Shown in pieces: positions 1-7,966 of a DNA stretch of 44,434 nucleotides. The position numbers were made by a program, and so were the translations under genes. This DNA is from Deltaproteobacteria bacterium (GTDB lineage Bacteria > Desulfobacterota > Binatia > Binatales > Binataceae). A model generated the notes under the pieces. That model searched no databases and was not told where the DNA came from. It saw nothing but the letters and a program-made list of their open reading frames with translations. Where the stretch lies: the NCBI GenBank assembly GCA_021780225.1, contig JAJXZF010000101.1, forward strand, positions 1 through 44,434, in the 5' to 3' direction. The number at the start of each line of letters is the position of its first letter. The stretch's first letter is position 1.

Positions 1-1
1 C

Positions 2-1051
2 CGCGACGAGGAACCCGCCGAGCCGGCGAAAGGCGCGATCGCGGGCACGGTCGAGGCGCCGCCGCCGGAGTTCCATCCGGCGCTCAGCGCGGTTCGATCC
101 GCCGGTCCGACCGCGATTCCGGCGCCGCCGGCGCGCGACCTGACCATCGCGACGCCGGTCAGCGACGTTCCGGCGCCGTCGGGCGAAGCGGGCAGGCTGC
201 GCGCCTCGCCGCTGGCGCGGCGCGCGGCCGAAGAAGCGGGAATCGATATCGCGCACATTCGCGGGAGCGGTCCCGACGGCCGCATCACCAAGCGCGACGT
301 CGATAATTTCGTCCGCGAACAGCAGTTGTTCAAATTCCGCCGGCTGATCGCGCCGCGTGAAGGAATGCCCGGTACGCGCGAAGAGCTGTCGAAGATGCGC
401 AAAACGATCGCGCATCGGATGGCCCAGTCCAAGCGCGAGATCCCGCACTTTTACGTGACCGTCGAAGTGGACATGGAAGAGGCGGTCAAGCTCAAGAGCT
501 CGCTGGAAGCGACCGAGCTGTTCGAGGAGGACATCACCTACAACGACATTATCGTGAAAGCGACCGCGCTCGCCCTGTCGCGCTACACGCGGATGAACGC
601 GAGCTACGAGGACGACGGCATCGTCATCTATCCGAACATCAATATCGGGATGGCGGTCGCGGTCGAAGACGGGCTGATCGTGCCGGTGATCCACGAATGC
701 GAGCATCTGACGCTGCCGGAGATCGCGCGCGCGGCCCATCGGCTGGTCAACAAGGCGGCGCATGGCGGCTTCACGTCCGAGGATTTGTCGGGCGCGACCT
801 TCACGATCTCGAACATGGGGATGCTCAACGTCGAACACTTCGCGGCGGTGATCGTGCCGCCGCAGGCCGGAATCCTCGCGATCAGCGCGATCAAGGATCG
901 GCCGGTGGTGCGCAACGGCCAGCTTGCGATCGGCAAAACCATGATGATGACGGTCGCCTGCGATCATCGGATTATCGACGGCGTGGTGGGCGCGCGCTTC
1001 CTCAATGAAGTGAAACGCTTTCTCGAAAATCCGGCGAGTCTGCTGGTCTGA
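2..1051 (+). CDS. pdhC: Dihydrolipoamide acyltransferase (E2) of a 2-oxoacid dehydrogenase complex, 5' partial
   Basis: The frame is open from base 2, so the start and the N-terminal lipoyl domain(s) lie outside the window. Visible in order: an Ala/Pro-rich linker (about 2-190), a peripheral subunit-binding domain (about 195-310, RASPLARRAAEEAG...GRITKRDV) and the CoA-dependent acyltransferase core (about 380-1051). The core carries the catalytic DHRxxDG signature (DHRIIDG) near its end. The protein moves the acyl group from lipoyl-lysine to CoA and forms the core of the complex in the cytoplasm. lpdA (E3) and the lipoylation genes lipB and lipA follow on the same strand, which favours the pyruvate dehydrogenase complex; a branched-chain or 2-oxoglutarate E2 cannot be excluded without E1. 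Confidence 0.93.
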   Translation, partial: RDEEPAEPAKGAIAGTVEAPPPEFHPALSAVRSAGPTAIPAPPARDLTIATPVSDVPAPSGEAGRLRASPLARRAAEEAGIDIAHIRGSGPDGRITKRDVDNFVREQQLFKFRRLIAPREGMPGTREELSKMRKTIAHRMAQSKREIPHFYVTVEVDMEEAVKLKSSLEATELFEEDITYNDIIVKATALALSRYTRMNASYEDDGIVIYPNINIGMAVAVEDGLIVPVIHECEHLTLPEIARAAHRLVNKAAHGGFTSEDLSGATFTISNMGMLNVEHFAAVIVPPQAGILAISAIKDRPVVRNGQLAIGKTMMMTVACDHRIIDGVVGARFLNEVKRFLENPASLLV

Positions 1052-1093
1052 GCCGGCCGCGCGCCGGCCGCGCGCATCATCAAGGAGCGAAGT

Positions 1094-2506
1094 TTGGCCA
1101 ACTCCAAATACGATCTGATCGTGATTGGCTCGGGACCGGGCGGCTACGTCGCGGCGATTCGCGCGAGCCAGCTCAAGCTGCGCGTCGCGGTAATCGAGCG
1201 CGATCTGCCCGGCGGCGTCTGTCTGAACTGGGGATGCATTCCGTCGAAAGCGCTGCTCAATTCCGCCGAGACGATGGAATCGATTCGGGGCGCGGGCGCG
1301 GAACACGGCATCGCGGCCGGCGAAATTTCCTTCGACTTCAAGCGCGTAATCGCGCGCAGCCGCGCGGCGGCCGACAAGCTCTCCAAAGGCGTGCGCTTCC
1401 TGTTGCGCAAGAACAAGGTCGATTACTTCGAGGCGAACGCGTCGATCGCGGGGCCGAATACGGTCGCGCTGGCGCCGGTGGCGGGCAAGCCCGCGCCGCC
1501 GGCCGAAGCGCTCACGGCCGAACGGATTTTGATCGCGGCGGGGTCGGGCGAGCGGCTGCTGCCGGGGATGAAAATCGGCGACGGCGTGATGACCAGCCGC
1601 GAGGCGCTGGCGCACGACCGCCTGCCCGCTTCGATCCTGATAATCGGCGCGGGCGCGATCGGCGCCGAATTCGGCTACTTCTACCAGGCCTTCGGCGCGC
1701 AGGTGACGATCGTCGAGCTGGAGAAGCAGATGCTGCCCGGTTTCGACGCGGAAATCGCCGAAGAGCTGCGCAAGAATTTCGTCAAGCGCGGCGTCAAGGT
1801 GATGCTCGGGCACGGCTACAAATCGCTCGCGCGCAACGGCGGCGGATGGAAAGTCGCGCTCGAAGCCGGCGGAGCCGCGGCGACGGTCGAGACCGAAGCG
1901 GTGCTGGTCGCGGTCGGACGCGGCCCGCTCAGCCGCGACCTCAAACTTGACCGCGCCGGTATCGAGGCGGATCGCGCCGGCTATCTTAAAATCGACGAAT
2001 CATTCCGCACCACCTGTCCGTCGATCTATGCGATCGGCGACGTCGCGCGCCCGCCCCTGCTGGCGCACAAGGCGTCGGCGGAGGGCGTCGCGGCGGTCGA
2101 AATCATGGCGGGCGTGCGCGAACCCGGCTTCGATCTGACGAATATCCCCGGATGCATCTACTGCGAGCCGGAAGTCGCGAGCGTCGGCCTCAGCGAAGCA
2201 CAGGCGCGCGAGCGCGGAATCGAGGTCAAGGTTGGCAAATTCCCGTTCCGCGCGAACGGCAAGGCGGTCGCGGTCAATCAGACCGAGGGCTTCGTCAAAA
2301 TCGTCGCGAGCAAGCAGTACAGCGAAGTGCTCGGATGCCAGATTATCGGCCATCATGCGACCGACCTGATTTCCGAGATCGTGTTGGGGCGCACGCTCGA
2401 AACCACCACGCTGGAGCTGGGCCGCTCCGTCCATCCGCATCCGACGCTGTCCGAATCGATTATGGAAGCGGCGCTCGCCGCGGAAGGCGAAGCGATCAAT
2501 TTCTGA
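1094..2506 (+). CDS. lpdA: Dihydrolipoamide dehydrogenase (E3)
   Basis: A 470-residue flavoprotein that reoxidises dihydrolipoyl groups of E2 with NAD+. FAD-binding GSGPGGY lies at residues 12-18, the redox disulfide at C43/C48 (CLNWGC), a second Rossmann motif GAGAIGAEFG near 190, the FAD motif YAIGDV near 315, and the catalytic His-Glu pair in HPHPTLSE near the C-terminus. Length is normal. The start is TTG at 1094, backed by AAGGAG at 1082-1087; no better start exists before the conserved N-terminal beta strand. It sits 42 nt after E2 and 4 nt before lipB, so one operon is likely. The 1052-1093 spacer holds only GC-rich sequence and the ribosome-binding site. Confidence 0.97.
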   Translation: MANSKYDLIVIGSGPGGYVAAIRASQLKLRVAVIERDLPGGVCLNWGCIPSKALLNSAETMESIRGAGAEHGIAAGEISFDFKRVIARSRAAADKLSKGVRFLLRKNKVDYFEANASIAGPNTVALAPVAGKPAPPAEALTAERILIAAGSGERLLPGMKIGDGVMTSREALAHDRLPASILIIGAGAIGAEFGYFYQAFGAQVTIVELEKQMLPGFDAEIAEELRKNFVKRGVKVMLGHGYKSLARNGGGWKVALEAGGAAATVETEAVLVAVGRGPLSRDLKLDRAGIEADRAGYLKIDESFRTTCPSIYAIGDVARPPLLAHKASAEGVAAVEIMAGVREPGFDLTNIPGCIYCEPEVASVGLSEAQARERGIEVKVGKFPFRANGKAVAVNQTEGFVKIVASKQYSEVLGCQIIGHHATDLISEIVLGRTLETTTLELGRSVHPHPTLSESIMEAALAAEGEAINF

Positions 2507-2510
2507 GACG

Positions 2511-3218
2511 ATGGACTCTGCGAAAACCCTGCGCGTCGCATGGATGGGCGTAGCCGGCTACGCGGCGTCGCTCGAACTGCAAAATGCGATCGTCGCGGCG
2601 CGGATGCGCGAAATGGCGGGCGACACGCTGCTCCTGCTCGAGCATCCGCACGTTTACACGCTCGGCCGCGGCGCCGACGAACGGTTCGTGATCAGCCGAA
2701 CGCCGGCGATTCCGATCCATCGCGTGTCGCGCGGAGGCCAGGTGACCTACCACGGTCCGGGCCAACTGGTCGGCTATCCGATAATCAAACTGGAAGGCGC
2801 CGAGCGCGACGTGCTGCGCTATTTGCGCAAGCTCGAAGCGGCGATAATCGCGGCGCTCGGCCGGTTGGGAATCGCGGCGACGCGGCGCGCCGGGATGACC
2901 GGCGTGTGGGTCGGCCAGCGCAAAATCGCTTCGATCGGCGTCGGCATCCGGCGCTGGACTACGCTGCACGGCTTCGCCCTCAACATCGCGACCGATTTGG
3001 CATATTTCGACGCGATCGTGCCGTGCGGCATCGAGGGCTGCCGGATGACGTCGATCGCTCATGAAGGCCGGCCCGACGCGACCATGATCGACGTTGCTCA
3101 TCTGGTCGCCGACGCATTCGTGGAGGAATTCGGCTATTCAGCGTCGGAGACCGTCGCGGCCGATCGGCTCTGGAGCCTGCTTGAATCCGCTCCCAGCGGC
3201 TGCGAAGCTCAAAAGTGA
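2511..3218 (+). CDS. lipB: Octanoyl-[ACP]:protein N-octanoyltransferase
   Basis: LipB transfers octanoate from acyl carrier protein to lipoyl-domain lysines, first step of protein lipoylation. The 235-residue protein has the family signature RGGQVTYHGPGQLVGYPI (73-90), the catalytic lysine in GQRKIASIG (K138) and the catalytic cysteine in AIVPCGIEG (C172), matching the Lys/Cys dyad of the family. ATG at 2511 lies 4 nt after the lpdA stop and lipA begins 6 nt after the lipB stop, so the genes are almost surely co-transcribed. The product prepares the lipoyl domains of the E2 encoded two genes upstream. Confidence 0.97.
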   Translation: MDSAKTLRVAWMGVAGYAASLELQNAIVAARMREMAGDTLLLLEHPHVYTLGRGADERFVISRTPAIPIHRVSRGGQVTYHGPGQLVGYPIIKLEGAERDVLRYLRKLEAAIIAALGRLGIAATRRAGMTGVWVGQRKIASIGVGIRRWTTLHGFALNIATDLAYFDAIVPCGIEGCRMTSIAHEGRPDATMIDVAHLVADAFVEEFGYSASETVAADRLWSLLESAPSGCEAQK

Positions 3219-3224
3219 AAATCG

Positions 3225-4097
3225 ATGGCTGAGAACGCACAACGGAAACATCCGGACTGGATCAAAGTGCGCGCGCCCGCGTCGCCGGAATATTTCCGCA
3301 CGCGCGCGCTGCTCGCCGAATTGAAACTCCACACTGTATGCCAGGAGGCCTGCTGCCCGAATATCGGCGAATGTTTTTCGCATCGCACGGCCACGTTCAT
3401 GCTGATGGGCGACGTGTGCACGCGGAATTGCCCGTACTGCGCGGTCGCGCACGGCAAGGTCAGACCGCTCGATCCCGATGAGCCGCGGCGCATCGCCGAA
3501 GCGGTCGCGCGGCTGGGCCTCGATCACGTCGTGGTGACTTCGGTCGATCGCGACGATCTGGCGGACGGCGGCGCCGCGCACTTCGCCGCGACCGCGGAAG
3601 CGATTAAATCGATGCGGCCGGCGGCGCGGGTCGAAGTTCTCGTGCCGGATTTCAAGGGCGATCACGCCAGCGTCGCAACCGTCGTGCGTTCGCCAATCGA
3701 CATCTACAACCACAATATCGAGACCGTGCCGAGCCTGTACCGGCGATGCCGTCCCGGCGGCCATTACGAGCTTTCGCTCGACGTGCTGGCCGAGGCGAAG
3801 CGCTCAGCCCATGCGTCCGGACGCGAAATCCTGACCAAGGCGGGCCTGATGCTCGGATTGGGCGAGGAGCGGGACGAACTGATGCGAGTGCTGGAGGATT
3901 TGCGCGGCGTCGATTGCGACATCCTGACGCTCGGGCAGTATCTGCGGCCTTCGCTCGACCATCTGCCGGTGGTTCGCTACGTCACGCCCGATGAATTCGC
4001 CGAGTTGCGTGGCGCGGCGCAGGCGATGGGCTTCCGGCATGTCGAATCCGGCCCGTTGGTGCGCAGCTCCTACCACGCATGGGAACACGTGAACTGA
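3225..4097 (+). CDS. lipA: Lipoyl synthase (radical SAM)
   Basis: LipA inserts two sulfur atoms into octanoyl-lysine using S-adenosylmethionine and an auxiliary [4Fe-4S] cluster that is consumed. Both cluster motifs are complete: auxiliary CxxxxCxxxxxC (C39, C44, C50) and radical-SAM CxxxCxxC (C65, C69, C72). The C-terminal RSSY motif that binds the auxiliary cluster is present (LVRSSYHAWE). Length 290 is normal. It closes the E2-lpdA-lipB-lipA operon; downstream sequence turns at once into transposase debris, and no clear terminator was found. Confidence 0.97.
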   Translation: MAENAQRKHPDWIKVRAPASPEYFRTRALLAELKLHTVCQEACCPNIGECFSHRTATFMLMGDVCTRNCPYCAVAHGKVRPLDPDEPRRIAEAVARLGLDHVVVTSVDRDDLADGGAAHFAATAEAIKSMRPAARVEVLVPDFKGDHASVATVVRSPIDIYNHNIETVPSLYRRCRPGGHYELSLDVLAEAKRSAHASGREILTKAGLMLGLGEERDELMRVLEDLRGVDCDILTLGQYLRPSLDHLPVVRYVTPDEFAELRGAAQAMGFRHVESGPLVRSSYHAWEHVN

Positions 4098-4136
4098 CGT
4101 TCGCGCCCTCATTCATTCCGATCCGGCGCGCAAGAA

Positions 4137-4401
4137 GAGAGTGCCTACAACGGCCACTTTGAGTCCACCTGCTATCATCCCTTGCTCCTCTTCAATGACG
4201 AAGGCGACTGTCTGGCGGTGAAACTTCGCCCCGGCACGTCCATAGCGCTGAGGGTTGGGAGGAACTGTTGCCGCCTGAGATCGACCGGCAGCAGGCGCGG
4301 GCCATCGAAGTCGCCTGGATTTGCCCCGTTTCGGTGGACGGCGGCGGCTGTTTGGCGGCATGCTGCACAAGATCGCGGCGCTGCCGTCGCCGGCGGGATA
4401 A
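4137..4401 (+). pseudogene. IS1380-type transposase remnant, frameshifted and internally deleted
   Basis: Reading from 4137 gives ESAYNGHFESTCYHPLLLF followed by a run ending KLRPG, the conserved middle of IS1380-group DDE transposases. The match then jumps frame: VHSAEGWEELLPPEIDRQQA is read from 4238, so one base is missing between 4235 and 4238. After about 4310 the middle and catalytic C-terminal half are gone, and a short tail LFGGMLHKIAALPSPAG-stop (4348-4401) resembles the end of the same family. No terminal inverted repeats were recognised. Family assignment is from remembered consensus, strong for the first two blocks, weaker for the tail. Confidence 0.75.
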
Positions 4402-4624
4402 GTAGATCACGGAACCGAGCAAGTTGGGCGACGCGGAGGAAGGGAAGGAGACAGGTGCCCGAGAATACGGTCTGAAAACCTCAAGCCTTGGCTGGTTCGA
4501 TGCCAAGGCGGGGCGGAACTGGTCAAAGGGACGCCGGGGAGTACGCCTCTGCACTTAAGAACAGGCTCGATCTTGCGTTTGCAAAGAGCTTGGCGCCTGT
4601 GCGAGCTTGAGCCGGAACTCCAAA
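4402..4624. other. Non-coding flank between transposase remnant and lipoprotein genes
   Basis: No convincing gene. The only structure seen is a hairpin at 4486-4508 (CCTTGGC / GCCAAGG, 9-nt loop) with no T-run after it. It may be the eroded end of the IS1380 remnant or leader of the following lipoprotein gene; neither can be shown. Confidence 0.35.
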
Positions 4625-5176
4625 ATGAAAATTCCGGGTGGATTCGCGTGCGGCGTGTTCGCAGTTGCCGTTTTGTGGGCCTGCGCCACCGAGCCGCCGC
4701 CACTTGTGACCGATCCCGGCGTATCGCTCGCCGGCCGCACGAACCTCGTTGTCGCCACCGCCTCAAACGAGACCGGCAAGACTTTCGACTACGATTTCAC
4801 CGATACCTTTACCGACGATCTCAAATCCAGCCTGCGGGAGAAAGGTTACACCATCACCGGCGCAAAAGCTGCGCCGCCGGACGCTCTGCTTATTCAATGC
4901 AGCTTCCTGAGCTATTCGCCCGGTAATGCCGCGGCTCGCGTAGTCGGAGCAGGAACCACCGAAGCCAGAGTCAAGACTACAGTGATCGACAAAAAGACTG
5001 GCGAGGTAGTTGGAGACCTGTTGACCACTAAACAAGTTGGCGGAGGCTTTCCGCTGCTGTGCCCTATATGCGCGGCAGCAGTGGTTACGACCACGGTCGG
5101 TGAATACGAGACGATCCTGAAGGGTGTTGCCGACGACGTGGCAACCGCGATCGACCGCAGTATCAAGGGCGATTGA
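4625..5176 (+). CDS. Predicted lipoprotein, DUF4410-like
   Basis: A 183-residue protein starting at ATG 4625 (a TTG 18 nt earlier is possible but spoils the short signal peptide). Signal peptide MKIPGGFACGVFAVAVLWAC ends in a lipobox LWAC with C20 as lipidation site. The rest is a single periplasmic domain with the pattern of DUF4410-type lipoproteins: a strand, a helix in TFTDDLKSSLREKGY, a strand, then IDKKTGEVVGD. No enzymatic motif seen and no function is known to me. The next lipoprotein gene starts 4 nt after its stop, so they form a pair. Codon use looks less GC-extreme than in the lip and mla genes, and the pair is bracketed by transposase relics, so acquisition by transfer is plausible. 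Confidence 0.72.
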   Translation: MKIPGGFACGVFAVAVLWACATEPPPLVTDPGVSLAGRTNLVVATASNETGKTFDYDFTDTFTDDLKSSLREKGYTITGAKAAPPDALLIQCSFLSYSPGNAAARVVGAGTTEARVKTTVIDKKTGEVVGDLLTTKQVGGGFPLLCPICAAAVVTTTVGEYETILKGVADDVATAIDRSIKGD

Positions 5177-5180
5177 CCGT

Positions 5181-5765
5181 ATGACGGCCACGGCGAGGGT
5201 CGGACCGAATTTCCGCTACGGATTTAGCCTTCTAGTGGCCATGTGCGCCGCTTCATGCGCGGCCGCTCGAAGTCAAGACATGGTTCCACAGGTCAAGCAT
5301 GTAGCAGCACAGCCGTTCGCCGCGACCAAAACAGTTCGCATTGTCGCCTCAGCTCCCGCCGGGCTCGGGCTTGCTGCCATGGTTGCGGGCTCCGGCGTCG
5401 GCGAACCGGCCCCCCAGTCGCGAGTCACGAACGATGCGCTGCGCGATGCGTTGCGCAGTACAGTTGAAGAATCGGGCCTGTTCAATAGCGTTCACTCGCA
5501 GGGGCGCACCGACTATGAGTTGCGAGCACTGATCTTTTCCCAGCAGATAAAGGGCGGATGGCATGACACGGGAACCATCGGCGCGCGCTACAAGCTGATC
5601 GACGCCGTATCCGGCAAAACAGTGTGGCAGGACAGCATCGTGACCGACTGTTACTCCGATGTGAACAGCATAATGGGGGTTAGTGCGCAATCGGACGCAG
5701 AGGAATGTGCGATGCAAAAAAACCTATCGGAGATGGTCGATGAGCTTTCCAAGCTTTCGCTTTGA
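5181..5765 (+). CDS. Predicted lipoprotein of unknown function
   Basis: A 194-residue protein, start ATG 5181, 4 nt after the previous stop. The N-terminus has a basic patch, a hydrophobic run (FSLLVAMCAA) and a possible lipobox AASC (C26). The body contains a DALRDALRSTVEESGLFNSV helix like those in small envelope lipoproteins of the LptE/DUF799/DUF4410 type, and a later IDAVSGKTVWQDSI strand pair. I do not recognise a named family. It likely acts in the periplasm with its neighbour. Cys residues late in the protein (TDCYS, EECAM) could form a disulfide. Confidence 0.65.
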   Translation: MTATARVGPNFRYGFSLLVAMCAASCAAARSQDMVPQVKHVAAQPFAATKTVRIVASAPAGLGLAAMVAGSGVGEPAPQSRVTNDALRDALRSTVEESGLFNSVHSQGRTDYELRALIFSQQIKGGWHDTGTIGARYKLIDAVSGKTVWQDSIVTDCYSDVNSIMGVSAQSDAEECAMQKNLSEMVDELSKLSL

Positions 5766-5820
5766 GGGGCGATGTCCCGAGGTCAGCGTGAACTTGGGAT
5801 GGCGGTTGGCATCGGTCATG

Positions 5821-5922
5821 TTAAGCGGCCTTCTCTCCAGTAGCAACTTGATCCTCATTTAGTATCGCCTTCAGCATCCAGAGATCGCGGTAGCCGAGGA
5901 TACGACGGAAGCTTTTCTCGGT
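5821..5922 (-). pseudogene. IS256-type transposase C-terminal remnant
   Basis: On the minus strand, 33 codons ending at TAA (5823-5821) read TEKSFRRILGYRDLWMLKA and then ILNEDQVATGEKAA. The FRRI-GYRDLW-LKA block is typical of the end of IS256/mutator-type transposases. A stop codon directly upstream and a different sequence beyond it show that only the tail remains. It overlaps the short frame at 5855-6037 in another phase. No inverted repeats were identified. Confidence 0.6.
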
Positions 5923-6037
5923 TCAATCGTTCATCAACCGTCGCATATAGCGGATGACCGTTTAGAATCGCCTCGCCGAAGACTTCCCCCTGGTAGATGA
6001 ATTCGTTGACGGCGTTCAGATATTCGGCGCGGTCCAT
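5855..6037 (-). pseudogene. Short reading frame, probably a 5' gene fragment truncated by transposon debris
   Basis: The frame has a good ribosome-binding site (GGGAGGA about 10 nt before the ATG at 6037) and an N-terminus, MDRAEYLNAVNEFIYQGEVF, that looks like a real protein start. After about residue 27 it loses family-like character and runs out of phase over the IS256 tail. The simplest reading is a truncated gene whose 3' part was replaced. A genuine 60-residue protein is possible but less likely. Function unknown. Confidence 0.35.
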
Positions 6038-6090
6038 CCTTGATTCCTCCCGGAGATTTCGCCGCGCATGCGAGCTTTGTGTTGATCCAG

Positions 6091-6251
6091 TGTGGCGCCC
6101 TCTGAATAAGTTTGCGCTCCGCGTCTATCTTGCGCTTGGCGTGGATGCCCGGATCAAGTCCGGGCATGACCAACTCTGTTCGTCATCGCCGGGCCCAGAC
6201 CCGGCAATCCATCCCTGGTCGCCCGACAGTGGGCGACCTGCGCGCCAAGCT
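6091..6251. repeat. Dispersed ~160-bp repeat, copy 1 (contains REP-like palindromes)
   Basis: This stretch is nearly identical to 12580-12741: both begin around AATAAGTTTGC, carry the palindrome GATGCCCGGATCAAGTCCGG with GCATGACC (6143-6170), a second palindrome CGCCGGGCCCAGACCCGGCA (6187-6206), and end near CAGTGGGC...GCGCC-AGCT. The CCGG-rich palindromes resemble REP/BIME elements. The two copies lie in the same orientation about 6.5 kb apart, both in intergenic space. Confidence 0.85.
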
Positions 6252-6300
6252 CAGAATGACAAAACCGGCTTGGCGCTTACGGCTGCCGGCGCCCGATCAA

Positions 6301-6338
6301 ACCAAAGGGCCGCGCACCGATCAGGTTCGCGGCCCCTG
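6301..6338 (-). terminator. Hairpin terminator candidate of the mla operon
   Basis: GGGCCGCG (6307-6314) pairs with CGCGGCCC (6328-6335); an inner ACC/GGT pair extends the stem. On the minus strand the hairpin is followed by TTTGGTTTGATC, a weak T-tract. It lies 29 nt past the mlaA stop, as expected for a terminator of the leftward operon. Confidence 0.6.
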
Positions 6339-6366
6339 GTTCAAACGTCGTCCAAGACGTATGGAG

Positions 6367-7107
6367 CTATTCTTCCTTGACCTGCTTGAGCGAGGCGGCG
6401 CGTCTCTGCATGTAGCCGTCCTGCACCGCGCCGTACAGATCGATCGCGTAGCGGTCGACCTCCTCGAACAGGTTCAGATGCAACGAACGATAGTTGATCG
6501 CGGGCAATACCGTGTTGCCCGCTCCCGCCGGCAGCCAGATATACCACGGCACGAAATACGACAGCGGAAACATCGCGCCGTCCGCGGCGATGCCGACGGT
6601 ATCGCGGATGGTCGAGGGCCCAAGGAACGGCCAAACGACATAGGGACCGGACGGCATGCCGTAATAGCCGAGCGTCAGGCCGAAATCATCGTCATGCTTT
6701 TTGAGGCCAAACCAGTCGTCGGCCACGTCGAAGAAGCCGCCGACGCCAAGGGTGGTATTGATTCCAAAGCGCGCCAGTTCGCCGCCGGCGTTCGCGACGT
6801 GCAACTGGGCGAGATTGTTGACCATTCGGGGGATGAAATTGACGTTGGAAAAGAAGTTGCCGACGCTCACCCGCACCGGTCGCGGCGCAACCGCGGCATA
6901 CCCGCTCGCCACCGGATGCATGATGTACTTGTCGAGCTTCAGGTTGAACCAGAACATCTTTTCATTGAACGGCGCGAGCGGATCTCCGTAGGGCTGCGCG
7001 TACTCTCCCGGCGGACCAGGCGGCGGCGGAGCCTGGTCGGCGCTGAATGCCGGCGCCGCGGCCATCGTGAAGAGCAGCGCCGCCGCCATGATAATAATCT
7101 TCTTCAA
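6367..7107 (-). CDS. mlaA: MlaA/VacJ family outer-membrane phospholipid-transport protein
   Basis: A 246-residue MlaA: the family core DPLAPFNEKMFWFNLKLD, NNLAQLHVANAGGELARFGI and NTTLGVGGFFDVA is present. MlaA removes mislocalised phospholipids from the outer leaflet of the outer membrane and passes them to MlaC. The signal peptide MKKIIIMAAALLFTMAAAPA, then FSA, ends in a signal-peptidase-I type site with no lipobox cysteine, unlike the E. coli lipoprotein. It is 133 nt downstream of mlaC on the same strand, so it is either the last gene of the operon or has its own promoter. A weak hairpin at 7183-7200 lies between them. Confidence 0.93.
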   Translation of the reverse strand: MKKIIIMAAALLFTMAAAPAFSADQAPPPPGPPGEYAQPYGDPLAPFNEKMFWFNLKLDKYIMHPVASGYAAVAPRPVRVSVGNFFSNVNFIPRMVNNLAQLHVANAGGELARFGINTTLGVGGFFDVADDWFGLKKHDDDFGLTLGYYGMPSGPYVVWPFLGPSTIRDTVGIAADGAMFPLSYFVPWYIWLPAGAGNTVLPAINYRSLHLNLFEEVDRYAIDLYGAVQDGYMQRRAASLKQVKEE

Positions 7108-7240
7108 AATCAGTCCTCCCGTTCCATTCCGCTTTCGAGGCCCCCGCCGTGCCCCTGATTATCTACCCTTCTCGTCTGATAAGGAAGCGACGATGCTTCC
7201 GAGAGCCGTCGTATTGGACGGTTTTTGAAGCATATTGCAG

Positions 7241-7966
7241 TTAATTCGTCGCACCAAGCGATGAGGCCAACTGCTGCTGTTTCGATCGCAGGTCGGCCAT
7301 CAGCTTGTCGAAGCCCTGATCATTGATCACGCGGTTAAACTGGTTGCGATAATTAGCGATGATGCTGATGGCGTCAACGGTGACGTCGTAAATCTTCCAC
7401 GAGCTGTCCTTCTGCAGCATCAGATAGTTCACCGCGATCGGGTTTTTGCCCGGCTCGATAATGTTGGTGTTGATCTGGACGTATCCGGGCGCCAACTGCG
7501 ACTGGCCGAGGAAATCGACCTTCTGGCCCGAATAATCCTGAATTTTGCTCAGGTAGGCGTCTTCGATAAACGCCGTGAAAAGATGGGTAAAATCCTGCCG
7601 CTGGGAGGGCGTCAGGCCGCGCCAATGATAACCGAGCGCGGATCGCGACATCTCGGTGAAGTCGAAGTTGTTCTCGATCGCTTCGCGCAAATCTTTGCGG
7701 CGCTGAACAACCGGCGCCGATTTGTTCGCGAGCACGGAGAGCGCGCGATCGACCATCGCCTTCGCGACTCCCATCGCAGCGCCGCCGGTATCGGCGCGCG
7801 CCACGCCGTGTGGCCGCACCATGGCAAGCATCGCCACCGCCGCGAGGATCGCGATCATGCGGCCAACCGCCGCGCCGCCAGAACGGACTTGCACAGACGC
7901 CCCGCCTTCAACCGCGCGCGCGAGGCCGTCCGTTTTTAATGCCTGGTTACTCATCACCCTCTTCAT
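7241..7966 (-). CDS. mlaC: MlaC-type periplasmic phospholipid-binding protein (Ttg2D)
   Basis: A 241-residue protein with the MlaC/Ttg2D core: RRKDLREAIENNFDFTEMSR, LGYHWRGLTPSQRQDFTHLF and later DSSWKIYDVTVDAISIIANY. It ferries phospholipid between MlaA and the MlaFED complex. The N-terminus is long: a hydrophobic run (MIAILAAVAMLAM, about 37-49) follows a polar lead, so the real start may be further in, for example the Met of MSNQ at residue 5. The ATG overlaps the mlaD stop (ATGA), indicating translational coupling. Confidence 0.93.
   Translation of the reverse strand: MKRVMSNQALKTDGLARAVEGGASVQVRSGGAAVGRMIAILAAVAMLAMVRPHGVARADTGGAAMGVAKAMVDRALSVLANKSAPVVQRRKDLREAIENNFDFTEMSRSALGYHWRGLTPSQRQDFTHLFTAFIEDAYLSKIQDYSGQKVDFLGQSQLAPGYVQINTNIIEPGKNPIAVNYLMLQKDSSWKIYDVTVDAISIIANYRNQFNRVINDQGFDKLMADLRSKQQQLASSLGATN

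Noticed and set aside
6112-7158. A 348-codon plus-strand frame over mlaA
   Set aside because: It is antisense to a clear MlaA and begins inside the dispersed repeat.
7183-7200. GGAAGC/GCTTCC hairpin between mlaC and mlaA as a terminator
   Set aside because: Only 6 bp and no T-run; too weak to split the operon.
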